DNA of 53,533 nt from UBA5336 sp964492485 (GCA_964492485.1 CAZBKM010000017.1:1-53533), one strand, 5' to 3'; counted from the first letter of the stretch, positions 35,739 to 44,972 are shown. Numbers and translations: made by a program. The notes: generated by a model not told the origin, from the sequence alone.

Positions 35739-37049
35739 TCAGCCCGGCCGGATCTGGCCAGTGCCGCGCACAACATACTTGAAGATCGTCAGCTGGTCGG
35801 CGCCGACCGGGCCGCGCGCGTGGATACGCCCCGTGGCGATGCCGATCTCGGCGCCCATCCCGAACTCCGCGCCGTCGGCGAACTGGGTGGATGCATTGTG
35901 CATCACGATGGCACTGTCCACCTCGCCAAGGAAGCGGGCGGCGGCTTCGGCATCTTCGGTGATGATACTGTCGGTATGGCCCGAACCATAGGTCGCGATA
36001 TGGGCCAGCGCGTCGTCGAGGCCGTCGACGACCCTGACCGCAAGGATCGGCGCCAGATACTCCGTGGTCCAGTCGGCCGCCATTGCCGGGACGATCCCCG
36101 GCACGATCGCCTGGGCCAGCGCGTCCCCGCGCACTTCGCAACCCGCCTCGCTCAACGCGCGCACCAGGCCGGGCAGTCGCTCGGCCGCGATGGACTGGTC
36201 GATCAAAAGGGTTTCCGCCGCACCGCACACGCCGGTCCGCCGCAGCTTTGCGTTCAGGATGATCTCGCGCGCCATGTCTGCGTCGGCGCCGGCGTGCACG
36301 TAGACGTGGCACAGGCCCTCCAGGTGGCCGATGACGGGCACCCGCGCCTCCCGCTGGACCCGCGCGACCAGGCTCTTGCCGCCGCGCGGAACGATGACGT
36401 CCACCTGGCCGTCGAGCCCTGTCAGCATGTGCCCAACGGCCGCGCGGTCGCGGGTCGAGACAAGCTGCACGGCGTCGGCTGGCAGGCCTTCTTCTACCAG
36501 GGCCGCGCGCATGGCCGCGACGATGATGCTGGAGGAGCCGATGCTCTCCGAGCCGCATCGCAGGATCGCGGCATTGCCGGACCGGACGCAAAGGGCCCCC
36601 GCATCGGCCGTGACGTTCGGCCGGCTTTCGAAGATGATGCCGATCACGCCCAGCGGGCACGCCACCCGGGCAATGTCCAGGCCATTTGGTTGGCGCCAGC
36701 GCGCCAGTTCCCGCCCGACCGGGTCGGGCAGGGCAGAAACAGCCTCCAGCCCGCCGGCGATCGCATCGACGCGCCTGTCATCGAGCGCCAGCCGGTCGAG
36801 CATCGCCGCGTCCAGGCCCATTTTGCGACCCCATGCGAGATCCTTCGCATTCTCCGCCAGCAGGTCTGCCTTCACCGCGCGTAGTTGCCTGGCCATGGCA
36901 GCCAGGGCCGCCGTGCGACGTTCGGCCGGCAAGGTTCCCATCACGCGAGATGCCGCCCGGGCGCGACGGCCCATGGCCAGCATCCTGTCGGTCAACGCGG
37001 GATCGGGGCTGGTCGCCGGCGCGGAAACGGGATCGATGGTCTGGCTCAT
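35739..37049 (-). CDS. proA: Glutamate-5-semialdehyde dehydrogenase
   Basis: It reduces gamma-glutamyl phosphate to glutamate-5-semialdehyde with NADPH in proline synthesis. The 436 residues have the ALDH fold. Cofactor-binding IFESRPNVTADAG, the catalytic Cys in RTGVCGAAETLL, and the late FGMGAEIGIATGRIHARGP are intact. The start MSQTIDPV is preferred over an ATG 13 codons upstream. proB is not adjacent; in many alphaproteobacteria obgE-proB precede proA, while here xerC is divergent. The gene heads the proA-nadD-rsfS-rlmH group. Confidence 0.97.
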   Translation of the reverse strand: MSQTIDPVSAPATSPDPALTDRMLAMGRRARAASRVMGTLPAERRTAALAAMARQLRAVKADLLAENAKDLAWGRKMGLDAAMLDRLALDDRRVDAIAGGLEAVSALPDPVGRELARWRQPNGLDIARVACPLGVIGIIFESRPNVTADAGALCVRSGNAAILRCGSESIGSSSIIVAAMRAALVEEGLPADAVQLVSTRDRAAVGHMLTGLDGQVDVIVPRGGKSLVARVQREARVPVIGHLEGLCHVYVHAGADADMAREIILNAKLRRTGVCGAAETLLIDQSIAAERLPGLVRALSEAGCEVRGDALAQAIVPGIVPAMAADWTTEYLAPILAVRVVDGLDDALAHIATYGSGHTDSIITEDAEAAARFLGEVDSAIVMHNASTQFADGAEFGMGAEIGIATGRIHARGPVGADQLTIFKYVVRGTGQIRPG

Positions 37050-37165
37050 GGCGGATGTTGTGTCGCAAAACCGACGGCGCGGCAACATGCGCCGCCCCGT
37101 GGCCGTCGGCGGGTCATCCGGCCCGCGGTCATCTCGCCTTAAGGCGCGTGCGGCACCATTGGGAC

Positions 37166-38065
37166 ATGACGCTGCTCGAGAGCTTTCTTGACCATCTCAC
37201 ACGCGAGCGCCGGCTCTCGCCACGCACCGTCTCGGCCTATCGCCACGACCTGGCCGGCTTTCTGGCCCACGCTGCGGGCGGCCCTGGCCAATCGCCGTCA
37301 CCGGCCGACATCGCGCGGCTTAAGGCACGGGACCTGCGGGCGCATCTCGCCCGGCGCCGGGCGGACGGGCTTTCCGATGCGTCGATTGCAAGAGCCCTTT
37401 CGGCAATCCGGACCTTTCTGGGCTGGCTGGAGCGCACCCAGGGCGTGGCCAATCCCGATCTCCGCCTCATGGAGGGGCCCCGGCGCGGTCGGCGTCTGCC
37501 CCGACCGGTGTCGGAAACGGCCGCACGGGACCTGATCGAACAGGCAGCCGCAACGGCAGACATACCCTGGATCGCCGCACGCGACGCCGCGGTGCTCAGC
37601 CTGCTCTACGGGGCCGGTCTCAGAATTTCGGAGGCGCTCGCGCTGACCGGCGCCGACTGTCCCGCACCCGAAACGCTGCGCGTGGCAGGCAAGGGCGGGC
37701 GGGTAAGGCTGATTCCGCTGATCCCGGCCGTTCGCGAGGCGGTCGACGCCTATGGCGCGCTCACGCCCTACGCGCCTGCACGCGCGGCCCCCCTGTTTCG
37801 CGGCGCGAAGGGCGGTCCGCTCTCTCCCCGGATCGTCCAGGCCCGCGTCCAGGCGCTGCGCGGCGCACTCGGCCTGCCGGCGTCGGCCACGCCACACGCG
37901 CTGCGCCACGCCTTCGCGACACATCTTCTGGCCCACGGGGCCGACCTGCGCGCGATCCAGACCCTGCTCGGCCATGCAAGTCTCGGCACGACCCAGGTCT
38001 ACACGGGCGTGGACACCGACCGCCTGCGCGCCACCATCGCGTCGGCGCATCCCCGGGGACATTAA
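37166..38065 (+). CDS. xerC: Tyrosine recombinase XerC/XerD-type
   Basis: This chromosome-dimer resolution recombinase acts at dif. The 299 residues have an N-terminal SAM-like core-binding domain (about 1-100) and a catalytic domain with the full set Arg153 (GAGLRISE), Lys176 (GKGG), His244 and Arg247 (HALRHAF), His270 (LGHAS) and Tyr279 (TTQVYT). The length and N-terminal pattern favour chromosomal XerC over XerD or a phage integrase, but the distinction is not certain. The neighbours do not look like a mobile element. It is convergent with dsbB. Confidence 0.88.
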   Translation: MTLLESFLDHLTRERRLSPRTVSAYRHDLAGFLAHAAGGPGQSPSPADIARLKARDLRAHLARRRADGLSDASIARALSAIRTFLGWLERTQGVANPDLRLMEGPRRGRRLPRPVSETAARDLIEQAAATADIPWIAARDAAVLSLLYGAGLRISEALALTGADCPAPETLRVAGKGGRVRLIPLIPAVREAVDAYGALTPYAPARAAPLFRGAKGGPLSPRIVQARVQALRGALGLPASATPHALRHAFATHLLAHGADLRAIQTLLGHASLGTTQVYTGVDTDRLRATIASAHPRGH

Positions 38066-38100
38066 AGTAATGACCTGGGCGCTTGTTCTGGCCCAGTTCC

Positions 38101-38240
38101 TTTACACGAACCCGGCCCCGCTTCGCGTGAAATCGCCTAGAGCAAGTTCGGAGCAAACGGACTCGGTTGCGAACGGATACTTGCGCAAAAACAATGATGT
38201 AAAGCGCCGGCCTGGAGTGAAACGAAAGACTGGCGCTTTA
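38101..38240. repeat. Composite intergenic repeat between xerC and dsbB
   Basis: The left part (38101-38132) resembles a degraded palindrome core. Positions 38148-38240 match 22738-22830. A hairpin closes the right end, with 14-base arms (38200-38213 and 38227-38240, one G-T pair and one mismatch) starting TAAAGCGCC, and includes the dsbB stop codon. It lies between two convergent genes, so it is a plausible bidirectional terminator. Confidence 0.78.
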
Positions 38241-38774
38241 GCCCGCAGCTCGGCCGTCGGAGGTGCGCGCCGCCGCCAGGAAACTTGCCGCCGCAAAGGC
38301 CAGCGACGCCATGCCGTTCCAGGCCGCCATCGACAGGCCCAGAAAATGCCACGGCGCGTCCGTGCAGCTCACGCGTTCACGCGCCCGGTCAAGAGACCCG
38401 CCGGGCTCCAGGGCCAGCCGCGCCGCTTCCGCAGGCGTCAGGGTCGCCGCACACCCCGGCGGGGCAGGAAACCAGCCATACTCCACCCCGACATGATAGA
38501 AGGCCACCACGGCTCCGGTCACGAACACCAGTCCGACCAGGACGTTCAGCGCTGTAAGGAAGCGAGGTGTCGGCTTTACGCGCCAGAGCACCAGCCCCGT
38601 CACCGACATGGCCAGCACCGCCCAGTAGATTTCGCGCTGGCGCAGGCAGAGTTCGCAGGGCGGCAGATCGAGAAGCCGCTCAAAGGCGTGGGCCACCGCC
38701 AGCATCGCGAGCGACAGGGCTGCCGCGGCCAGCGGCCAACGCTCGGCGGTCAAGGCGCGCAGTCTTTCCATCAT
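38238..38774 (-). CDS. dsbB: Disulfide bond formation protein B
   Basis: This inner-membrane quinone-dependent oxidase recharges DsbA. The protein has 178 residues and four membrane segments. The first Cys pair, CELC (C40, C43), lies in the LPPCELCLRQRE motif. The second pair is C108 (PPGC) and C137 (VSCTDAPWHFLG). The start at MMERLRAL is chosen over an ATG 11 codons earlier. No dsbA is nearby. Its stop overlaps the repeat element hairpin. Confidence 0.93.
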   Translation of the reverse strand: MMERLRALTAERWPLAAAALSLAMLAVAHAFERLLDLPPCELCLRQREIYWAVLAMSVTGLVLWRVKPTPRFLTALNVLVGLVFVTGAVVAFYHVGVEYGWFPAPPGCAATLTPAEAARLALEPGGSLDRARERVSCTDAPWHFLGLSMAAWNGMASLAFAAASFLAAARTSDGRAAG

Positions 38775-38838
38775 GCACCCATCGGCTTGCGATGTCCTGT
38801 CGTCCATGCGGCATGATCGCTGGAATGCGGGGCGAAGG

Positions 38839-39453
38839 CTACCCGCCGACCAGTCCGCCGACCATCCCGAGCACCAGGTCGAGCCCGATCAGCAGGAGCG
38901 CGATCCATGCCGCGCCGATGGCGAGCCCGCCCAGCACCAGCACGCCATCCCGCTCCATGAGCCCGAACGCGGCCAGGGCGACGGCGAACCCCGGAACCGT
39001 ATTCGTCGCGGGCAGCGGCACCAGGATCGAGGCACAGAACACGCACAGCACAAGGCCGATCAGGCGTTCGGGTCCCTTGCCCGTCAGGCCGGTCAGCCTC
39101 GGACGCGAGACGGCCTCCACCCAGCCGAACCATTTACGCCCGCCGCGCGCGGTGCTGGCGAGCCCCTGACGGTCGATCCGGCGGGCGGCCAGCCTGCCGG
39201 GCAACCAGGGCTCTTCGCGGCCCAGGGCCATTTGCAGGGCCAGGGCCATCATGGGCAGCGCGACGATCTGCGGCACCAGATAGAGGAACGGAATGCAGCA
39301 GGGCAGGGCAAGGACGAACAGCATGGCGCCGAAGGCGCGTTCGTCCAGCCGATCCATGATCTCGCCAAGCGACAGCCCATCCGGCCCGGCCGTCTCGGCC
39401 ATGGCCTCGATCGCCTCGAGCAGCGTTGGCGGGCGGGTATCGGCTTCGCTCAT
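38839..39453 (-). CDS. ExoD family exopolysaccharide synthesis protein
   Basis: This 204-residue protein has a short N-terminal helical region (LLEAIEAMAE, then GLSLGEIMDRLDERAFG) and several membrane segments (MLFVLALPCCIPFLYLVPQIVALPMM, then two pairs near the C-terminus). The RPEF-like segments of ExoD proteins appear as LPGRLAARRI and PRLTGLTG. ExoD is needed for exopolysaccharide production and alkali tolerance in Sinorhizobium; the molecular role is unclear. The start MSEADTRPP is preceded by AGAGGCGG. Confidence 0.88.
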   Translation of the reverse strand: MSEADTRPPTLLEAIEAMAETAGPDGLSLGEIMDRLDERAFGAMLFVLALPCCIPFLYLVPQIVALPMMALALQMALGREEPWLPGRLAARRIDRQGLASTARGGRKWFGWVEAVSRPRLTGLTGKGPERLIGLVLCVFCASILVPLPATNTVPGFAVALAAFGLMERDGVLVLGGLAIGAAWIALLLIGLDLVLGMVGGLVGG

Positions 39454-39544
39454 TGCTGCCGCCTCTAGCCGGCTTCCGCAGCGGCGTCGAGCCGATTGAC
39501 GCAGGTGCGCCCCTGGGGCATCGAACGCGGGCCGCACGCTCGGC

Positions 39545-39631
39545 GCCCCTGTGGCGGAATTGGTAGACGCGACGGATTCAAAATCCGTTTCCCGCAAGGG
39601 AGTGCCCGTTCGAGTCGGGCCAGGGGCACCA
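39545..39631 (+). tRNA. tRNA-Leu (anticodon CAA)
   Basis: This class II tRNA of 87 bases has an encoded CCA. The acceptor pairs GCCCCTG with CAGGGGC. The anticodon stem ACGGA/TCCGT encloses loop TTCAAAA, giving anticodon CAA (reads UUG). A long variable arm is followed by GTTCGAGTC in the T-arm. It lies just before the convergent glycosyltransferase gene. No repeat of its 3' end was seen nearby. Confidence 0.97.
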
Positions 39632-39649
39632 GACGGGAGAGGCGCGGCC

Positions 39650-40786
39650 TCAATCCATCGTTCCGGCTTCGCGTGCGACGCGGATCAGGTGATCCTCGAG
39701 CCGCAGGCTTTGCCGGGTCAGGTTGAAGTCCCGCTCGGCATGGGCGCGGCCCGCCTGGCCCATCTTGCGCGTCGCCTCCGGGTCCGCCAGCATCCGTCCC
39801 AGACGGTCGGCCAGCGCTTCGGCATCCCCCTCATCCACAAGGTAACCCGTCTCCCCGTCGATCACGCATTCGGGAATGCCGGCATGGCGGGTCGCCGCCA
39901 GCGCGCATCCCGACAGCATGGCCTCGATGCAGATCAGTGGCAGTCCCTCGGCATCCCCACTGGCGGCACGCCGCGACGGCACGCAGGCGATCGTCGCCTC
40001 CGCCAGGTGGCGGGGCATGTCGTCTGCCGGGATCCAGCCAGGCAGGTCCGCGTCCACCCCGGCTTTGGAAAGCACGTCGGTGAGCCCCGGCTTGAGCGCA
40101 CCATCACCGAGGAGCCGCACACGCCAGCCCTCGAGCGCCGGTCCCAGCCGGGCGAGCGCCTCGATCAGCGTGTCGATCCCCTTCTTCTCGGTCCAGCGCC
40201 CGGCGAACAGAAGGATCGGCGCCTTCTCGCCCGGCCGGAACACGGTCGGGTCGGCCGTGTTGTGGTGGACGAGGATCTTCTCCTCCGGGGCGCCATTTGC
40301 GACCAGTTCCCGCCGGATGAAGTCGGAACAGGCGAGAATCAGCGCCGACTCTTGCCAAAGCGCCGCACGACGGCGGTTGTAGACGCGGACGAAGCTGTCC
40401 TTGGTGTTGGCGGTCTTCGTGGCGTCGCCGCCATAATAGGTCACGACCAGCGGCAGACCGAGCCGGCGGGCCAGAGGCAGCGCATACGCGCCCGACTTTC
40501 CGAAGCTCGCATGGATCGCCACCGGATGATGGGCCCCCAGCGCATGCTCCAGGCGCGCCGACACGGTGCCAAGCTGCTTGAACGCCGCCTCTCCGCCCGC
40601 GCCGTGCAACGCGCCAAGGTCCACGGCCTCTGCGCCAGCCGGTACGGGACCCCGGAGTTCGTGGCCGATATAGAGTGGTTTCAGCCGGGAGAACGCCGTG
40701 TAGCCGCGCGGAATGAAGCTTTCCGACGGCGTGAACAGCTTGTCCACATAAGCCAGGAGTGTCCGGGGCGTGGTTGCATCGCTCAT
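39650..40786 (-). CDS. Glycosyltransferase family 4
   Basis: This GT-B fold retaining glycosyltransferase has 378 residues. The acceptor-side N-terminal domain (TLLAYVDKLFTPSESF) is followed by the donor-binding C-terminal domain with LLFAGRWTEKKGIDTLI, the RLLGDG segment and the EGLPLICIEAM motif, whose glutamates fit the E-x7-E pattern. It starts with an ATGA overlap on the galE stop. A shared transcript suggests a role in surface polysaccharide or glycolipid assembly using UDP-sugars. The acceptor is unknown. Confidence 0.92.
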   Translation of the reverse strand: MSDATTPRTLLAYVDKLFTPSESFIPRGYTAFSRLKPLYIGHELRGPVPAGAEAVDLGALHGAGGEAAFKQLGTVSARLEHALGAHHPVAIHASFGKSGAYALPLARRLGLPLVVTYYGGDATKTANTKDSFVRVYNRRRAALWQESALILACSDFIRRELVANGAPEEKILVHHNTADPTVFRPGEKAPILLFAGRWTEKKGIDTLIEALARLGPALEGWRVRLLGDGALKPGLTDVLSKAGVDADLPGWIPADDMPRHLAEATIACVPSRRAASGDAEGLPLICIEAMLSGCALAATRHAGIPECVIDGETGYLVDEGDAEALADRLGRMLADPEATRKMGQAGRAHAERDFNLTRQSLRLEDHLIRVAREAGTMD

Positions 40787-41781
40787 GCGGGGGTGTATCC
40801 GCGGGCCGCTTCGGCCTTGTGCCAGGCCCATGCCGTTCGGATGATCGTCTCGATATCCGACCGGGCCGGCGTCCAGCCCAGCACCCGGGCCGCCTTTTCG
40901 GCGGAGGCCACCAGCGCCGGCGGATCCCCGGGACGGCGCGGACCGACCGCCTGGCGAACGGGGGCACCGGACACGGCCTCCACCGCCTCGACGATCTCGC
41001 GCACGGTGGTGCCCGTTCCCGTACCCAGGTTGAAGGCGTCCGAGGCGCCGCCCTGATCGAGATAGTCCAGCGCGCGGGCATGGGCGGCGGCAAGGTCGGC
41101 CACATGGATATAGTCGCGCACGCAGGTGCCATCCCGGGTGTCGAAATCGTCGCCAAAGATGGTCAGTTCGAATCCGTCCTGCATCATGCCGCGAATGGCG
41201 AGTGGAATAAGATGGGTCTCGGGCTCGTGGCGCTCGCCGGTCTCGCCATCCGGGTCAGCGCCGGCGGCATTGAAGTAACGCAGCTTGACCGACCGCAGGC
41301 CATGGGCCCGGTCGAAATCGTCGAGCATCCGCTCCACGAACAGTTTCGACCAGCCATAGGGATTGATCGGGGCCTGGGGCGTGTCCTCCGTCATGGGCAC
41401 CCGCTCGGGAACGCCATAAGTGGCGCAGGTGGAGGAGAAGATCATGCGATCCACGCCGTGGGCGACCATCGCCTCCATCAGATTCAGCGTACCCAACGTA
41501 TTGTTGCGATAGTAGAGCCCCGGATCGCTGACCGACTCGCCGACATAGGCATAGGCGGCAAAATGGGCGACCGCATCGGGCCTAACCCGGCTCATGGCAC
41601 TGTCCAGGGCCGCCCGGTCGTTCAGTTCGCCCTCGATCAGGTCGCCCCATTTCACCAGGTCCGCCCACCCTCGGGACAGATTGTCAAAGGTCACCACCCG
41701 CCAGCCGGCCTTGGCGAACGCCTTGCAGCAATGGCTTCCGACATAACCGGCGCCGCCGGTCACCAGAACGGTTTTCGACAT
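40783..41781 (-). CDS. galE: UDP-glucose 4-epimerase
   Basis: It interconverts UDP-glucose and UDP-galactose with tightly bound NAD. The 332 residues have the Rossmann motif TGGAGYVGSH (8-17), a FDNLSRG loop, AAYAYVGESV, the catalytic Thr/Ser region SSTCATYG and the YGWSK motif (Tyr and Lys). RYFNAAGAD and RDYIHV are standard GalE substrate-side segments. The start MSKTVLVTGG follows AGGACG. It is coupled to the downstream glycosyltransferase. Confidence 0.96.
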   Translation of the reverse strand: MSKTVLVTGGAGYVGSHCCKAFAKAGWRVVTFDNLSRGWADLVKWGDLIEGELNDRAALDSAMSRVRPDAVAHFAAYAYVGESVSDPGLYYRNNTLGTLNLMEAMVAHGVDRMIFSSTCATYGVPERVPMTEDTPQAPINPYGWSKLFVERMLDDFDRAHGLRSVKLRYFNAAGADPDGETGERHEPETHLIPLAIRGMMQDGFELTIFGDDFDTRDGTCVRDYIHVADLAAAHARALDYLDQGGASDAFNLGTGTGTTVREIVEAVEAVSGAPVRQAVGPRRPGDPPALVASAEKAARVLGWTPARSDIETIIRTAWAWHKAEAARGYTPA

Positions 41782-41925
41782 GGGGAACGTCCTGCTGCGA
41801 TTTCGCCTAGGCGATCCACTAGTGGCGCAGCGCAAGGGGCGCAAGCCGTCGGCCCAGATGCGCCTTGGCACACGCCGCCGCCTCGCCTACAACCCGCGCC
41901 TGATCGACCCGGAAAGCGTGACCCC

Positions 41926-42918
41926 ATGACCCGATACCGCCTCTTCGGCGCCGAGACATCGCCCTACTCGCTCAAGGTGCGTGCCGCGCTCCGCTACAAG
42001 GGGGTCGATTTCGACTGGGTCTCCCGATCCTCGGCCAGCGAAGCGGAGTTCCAGAGCCTGGCGGCCCAGCCCACGGTCCCCCTGCTCATCGCGCCCGGCC
42101 GTCCGGTCAGCCAGGATTCGACCGGCATGCTGGCGACGCTGGAAGCTGACCGGCCAGAGCCTGCCACCGCGCCAGACGATCCGGCCTGCGCCGCCCTCGC
42201 GCTCCTGCTGGAGGATTATGCTGACGAATGGCTCAACAAGGCGATGTTCCAGGCGCGCTGGTCGCAGTCGCCCGACCGGGAAGCCGCCGCCCGTCGCCTG
42301 ATGGCGCAGCTCTTCGGCGACCATGCACCGCAGGACGAGGCCGCTGCGATCGAGTCCATCGCGCAGCGCATGGCGGGGCGTCTGCCGCTGGTGGGCGCGG
42401 GCGGCCGGAACGCCGACGTGATCCAGGCCTCTTTCGAGCGGTTCGCAACGCTGCTTGATGCCCACCTCAAGACGACGCTTTTCCTCTTCGGCGGCCGACC
42501 GAGCGCCGCGGATTTCGCGATCGCCGGGCAGACCGCCCAGATGCTCGCAGATCCCACGCCCGGAGCCTGGCTGCGCGCGAACGCGCCCTTTCTGACGGAA
42601 TGGAGCGAGTTCATGGACCAGCCGGTTGCGAACGGTCCCTTCCAGCCCCTGGACGCGCTGGCGCCGACCCTGTTGCCCCTGCTGCGTGACGAGGTCGCGA
42701 TCACCTACTTGCCCTGGGCGCTCGCCAATGCGGAGTCGGTGAGCCGCCGCCGTAAGAAGGTAAAGGTGGAGATCGCCGGCACCGCCTATGAGCAAACGAC
42801 CCAGAAGTATGCCGCCAGGGCGTTCAAGGCCGTTCGTGCGTCGCTCAGGTCTCACGCTGAGGCGCCGGGGCTGTTGCCTCTGCTCGAAGAGGCAGGTCTG
42901 ACCCCGCTCCTCGACTGA
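41926..42918 (+). CDS. Glutathione S-transferase family protein
   Basis: This 330-residue protein has an N-terminal thioredoxin-like GST domain (MTRYRLFGAETSPYSLKVRAALRY in two parts, with SPYS as the likely active-site loop and TVPLLIAPG before the cis-Pro). A helical C-terminal domain includes FLFGGRPSAADFAIAGQ. The tail beyond residue 260 (YLPWALANAESVSRRRKKVKVEI) is longer than in typical ~210-residue GSTs and carries a basic patch. It is divergent from galE. Glutathione use and substrate are inferred. Confidence 0.85.
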   Translation: MTRYRLFGAETSPYSLKVRAALRYKGVDFDWVSRSSASEAEFQSLAAQPTVPLLIAPGRPVSQDSTGMLATLEADRPEPATAPDDPACAALALLLEDYADEWLNKAMFQARWSQSPDREAAARRLMAQLFGDHAPQDEAAAIESIAQRMAGRLPLVGAGGRNADVIQASFERFATLLDAHLKTTLFLFGGRPSAADFAIAGQTAQMLADPTPGAWLRANAPFLTEWSEFMDQPVANGPFQPLDALAPTLLPLLRDEVAITYLPWALANAESVSRRRKKVKVEIAGTAYEQTTQKYAARAFKAVRASLRSHAEAPGLLPLLEEAGLTPLLD

Positions 42919-42962
42919 CCGGAGCCTCGGTCGAAACGACCACGTCATTCGCATCCCGGCAC

Positions 42963-42994
42963 CTTTCGTGATCCGTCCGCAATGCCTATTTTGG
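42963..42994 (+). promoter_or_regulatory. Sigma-32-type promoter upstream of rpoH
   Basis: CTTT (42963-42966), an 18-base spacer and CCTATTTTGG (42985-42994). The -10 element fits the alphaproteobacterial heat-shock consensus CYTATNTNNG at every position; the -35 has CTTT for CTTG. It would give autoregulated rpoH transcription with a leader of roughly 130 bases. Confidence 0.6.
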
Positions 42995-43127
42995 AAGTGC
43001 GCGATGCAAAGGCATGCGCATTCAGGTCAGGAGCGTCCACCGGTCGCCGTCATCGGGGCCGGGGGTGTTGGCACGCCAGGAGCCTTGCGCTGCGGTGGCA
43101 GGTGAGGATCCAGGAAGGGGGTTACCT

Positions 43128-44021
43128 ATGGCAGAGACGAACCAGAAGACGTTTTCCGTCACACTCAGCCCGGAACAGGGTCTCAGCCGGTATCTGAGCG
43201 AGATCCGCAAGTTTCCGATGCTGGAGAAGAACGAGGAGTTCATGCTGGCAAAGCGCTGGCGTGAACACAACGACACCGAGGCCGCCGAAAAGATGGTGAC
43301 GTCGCACCTGCGCCTCGTGGCGAAGATCGCTATGGGTTATCGCGGCTATGGCCTGCCGATGGCCGAGGTCATTTCCGAAGGCAATGTCGGCCTCATGCAG
43401 GCGGTGAAGAAATTCGACCCGGACAAGGGCTTCCGGCTCGCGACCTATGCGATGTGGTGGATACGGGCCTCGATCCAGGAATACATTCTGCGGTCCTGGT
43501 CGCTGGTAAAGCTGGGCACGACGGCGGCCCAGAAAAAGCTCTTCTTCAACCTGCGCCGCATCAAGGGCGAGCTGCAGGCGCTCGACGAAGGGGACCTCAA
43601 GCCGGACCAGGTCCGCCAGATCGCGGACCAGCTCAATGTTTCGGAAAAGGACGTCATCGACATGAACGGCCGCATGTCGGCGTCCGATGCATCGCTCAAT
43701 GTTCCGATGGGCCAGGACGGAGACCTGGAATGGCAGGATTGGCTTGCCGATGACGAACCGGACCAGTCCGTCGCCTTCGCCAATCGTCAGGAGTACGACG
43801 CACGGATGGAGTTGCTGGGCGAGGCCATGGCCGATCTGAACGAACGCGAACGCCATATCCTCACCGAGCGTCGGCTGTCGGACGAGCCGAAGACGCTGGA
43901 AGACCTCTCCGCGGTCTACAATGTGAGCCGCGAACGTATTCGCCAGATTGAGGTGCGCGCCTTCGAAAAGCTGCAGAAGGCCATGAAGCGGCTGGCGAGC
44001 CAGCGCGGCCTTTCGGCCTGA
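43128..44021 (+). CDS. rpoH: RNA polymerase heat-shock sigma factor (sigma-32)
   Basis: This sigma-70 family factor directs transcription of chaperone and protease genes. The 297 residues hold region 2 (EKMVTSHLRLVAKIAMGYRG in part, EGNVGLMQAVKKFDP, FRLATYAMWWIRASI), the RpoH box QKKLFFNLRRIK, and region 4 with a helix-turn-helix (LEDLSAVYNVSRERIRQIE). A strong ribosome site (AGGAAGGGGG) precedes the ATG, and upstream in-frame codons are rejected. RpoH activity is normally limited by DnaK, whose gene is also in this window. Confidence 0.98.
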   Translation: MAETNQKTFSVTLSPEQGLSRYLSEIRKFPMLEKNEEFMLAKRWREHNDTEAAEKMVTSHLRLVAKIAMGYRGYGLPMAEVISEGNVGLMQAVKKFDPDKGFRLATYAMWWIRASIQEYILRSWSLVKLGTTAAQKKLFFNLRRIKGELQALDEGDLKPDQVRQIADQLNVSEKDVIDMNGRMSASDASLNVPMGQDGDLEWQDWLADDEPDQSVAFANRQEYDARMELLGEAMADLNERERHILTERRLSDEPKTLEDLSAVYNVSRERIRQIEVRAFEKLQKAMKRLASQRGLSA

Positions 44022-44045
44022 CGGAGCGGGGTCCGGGTAACGTCG

Positions 44046-44070
44046 AGCCCCCGCGTCGCATCGGCGGGGC
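44046..44070. terminator. GC hairpin between rpoH and the HTH gene
   Basis: Arms CCCCGC (44049-44054) and GCGGGG (44064-44069) lie between two convergent genes. The stem is short, with a 9-base loop and no U-tract, so function is doubtful. Confidence 0.3.
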
Positions 44071-44085
44071 GGATACCGACTTGCC

Positions 44086-44325
44086 CTATTCGGCCGCCAG
44101 GGGCTCGGTATCGGCGTCATCGCCATCTTCGAACACCAGGAGGTCGCCGGGCTGGCAGTCGAGTTCCCGGCAGAGGGCCTCCAGTGTCGAAAATCGCACC
44201 GCCTTGGCCTTGCCGGTCTTCAGGATCGACAGATTGGCAAGAGTCACCCCGACCCGTTCCGACAGTTCTGTCAGGGACATGCGGCGGTCCAGAAGGACGC
44301 GGTCGAGGGTGACACGGATGGCCAT
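44086..44325 (-). CDS. Small Cro/CI-type HTH regulator
   Basis: This 79-residue single-domain DNA-binding protein has the helix-turn-helix at about 15-45 (SLTELSERVGVTLANLSILKTGK in parts) and the downstream FSTLEALCRELDCQPGDLL of the YozG-like subgroup. Such proteins are commonly paired with DUF2975 membrane proteins. Here the start is 10 bases after the stop of that gene, and an AGGACG ribosome site lies before the ATG. The likely role is autoregulation of this two-gene unit. Confidence 0.9.
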   Translation of the reverse strand: MAIRVTLDRVLLDRRMSLTELSERVGVTLANLSILKTGKAKAVRFSTLEALCRELDCQPGDLLVFEDGDDADTEPLAAE

Positions 44326-44335
44326 GGCGGGCGTC

Positions 44336-44866
44336 CTAGATCGTCATCTTTTCTTCTTCCCGAAGGCGTGTTCCCTCACGGAACACCTGGGAAAGGACCA
44401 GAAGGGCGGCGACAGCAGCCCAGACGACCAGGTTGAGGCCGAAGCCGGGCCGCGCAATGGCAGCCTCCGGGGGGACGAAGAGGCGCATGCAGATCACGAA
44501 ACCGGTGCTGGCAAGCTCCATGATCGCCAGGACCATGGCGATCCGCGTCAGGCGCGGGGCATTCTCGGGAACGAAGGGGTCGCCATCGGCCAGGGTCGCG
44601 AGGATCCTCCGAAGCTGGGCACACACGAAGATCGCGCCGGGCAGAAGGACCGCCAGGCCGACCATGGCGAACACGAAGTTCAGCGGGCTGAGGTCGGCAG
44701 CAGCCTGTCCGACGGGCAGATCCAGGGCGCCATCATTGAGGCTCGCCAGCAGGCCGATCCCAAGCGTCAGAAAGGCAAACCCGCCAAGAACCACCACGAT
44801 CCAGATCATGGCGGTCATCACGACCGTGAGGATCGCGGCCATGGAGTTGCGTGGCGCCTGTGTCAT
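44336..44866 (-). CDS. DUF2975 family membrane protein
   Basis: This 176-residue protein has four membrane segments: AAILTVVMTAMIWIVVVLGGF, LNFVFAMVGLAVLLPGAIFV, MVLAIMELASTGFVICM and LNLVVWAAVAALLVL. The family signature (QLRRILATLADGDPFVPENAPRLTRIA in parts) lies between segments 2 and 3. The start MTQAPRNS follows AGGA by seven bases; upstream GTG and ATG codons are alternatives. It forms a unit with the HTH gene downstream and is divergent from rdgB. Function is unknown. Confidence 0.85.
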   Translation of the reverse strand: MTQAPRNSMAAILTVVMTAMIWIVVVLGGFAFLTLGIGLLASLNDGALDLPVGQAAADLSPLNFVFAMVGLAVLLPGAIFVCAQLRRILATLADGDPFVPENAPRLTRIAMVLAIMELASTGFVICMRLFVPPEAAIARPGFGLNLVVWAAVAALLVLSQVFREGTRLREEEKMTI

Positions 44867-44972
44867 GGGCATGTCCTGTTGCACGAGACGGTCGGTGGGT
44901 CTTCTCGCCAGAAACTTAACGAAAAACGATAATCAGCTTCGCCCTTAAAGCAAACCGGGAGCCTTCCACAAG

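Noticed and set aside
35731..36660. N-terminal extension of nadD into proA
   Set aside because: The conserved nadD N-terminus begins just before GGSFNPAH. The extension overlaps proA in another frame and is low-complexity.
37166..38065. xerC as the integrase of the Fic island
   Set aside because: It lies 30 kb away, is flanked by housekeeping genes and has the length and pattern of chromosomal XerC.
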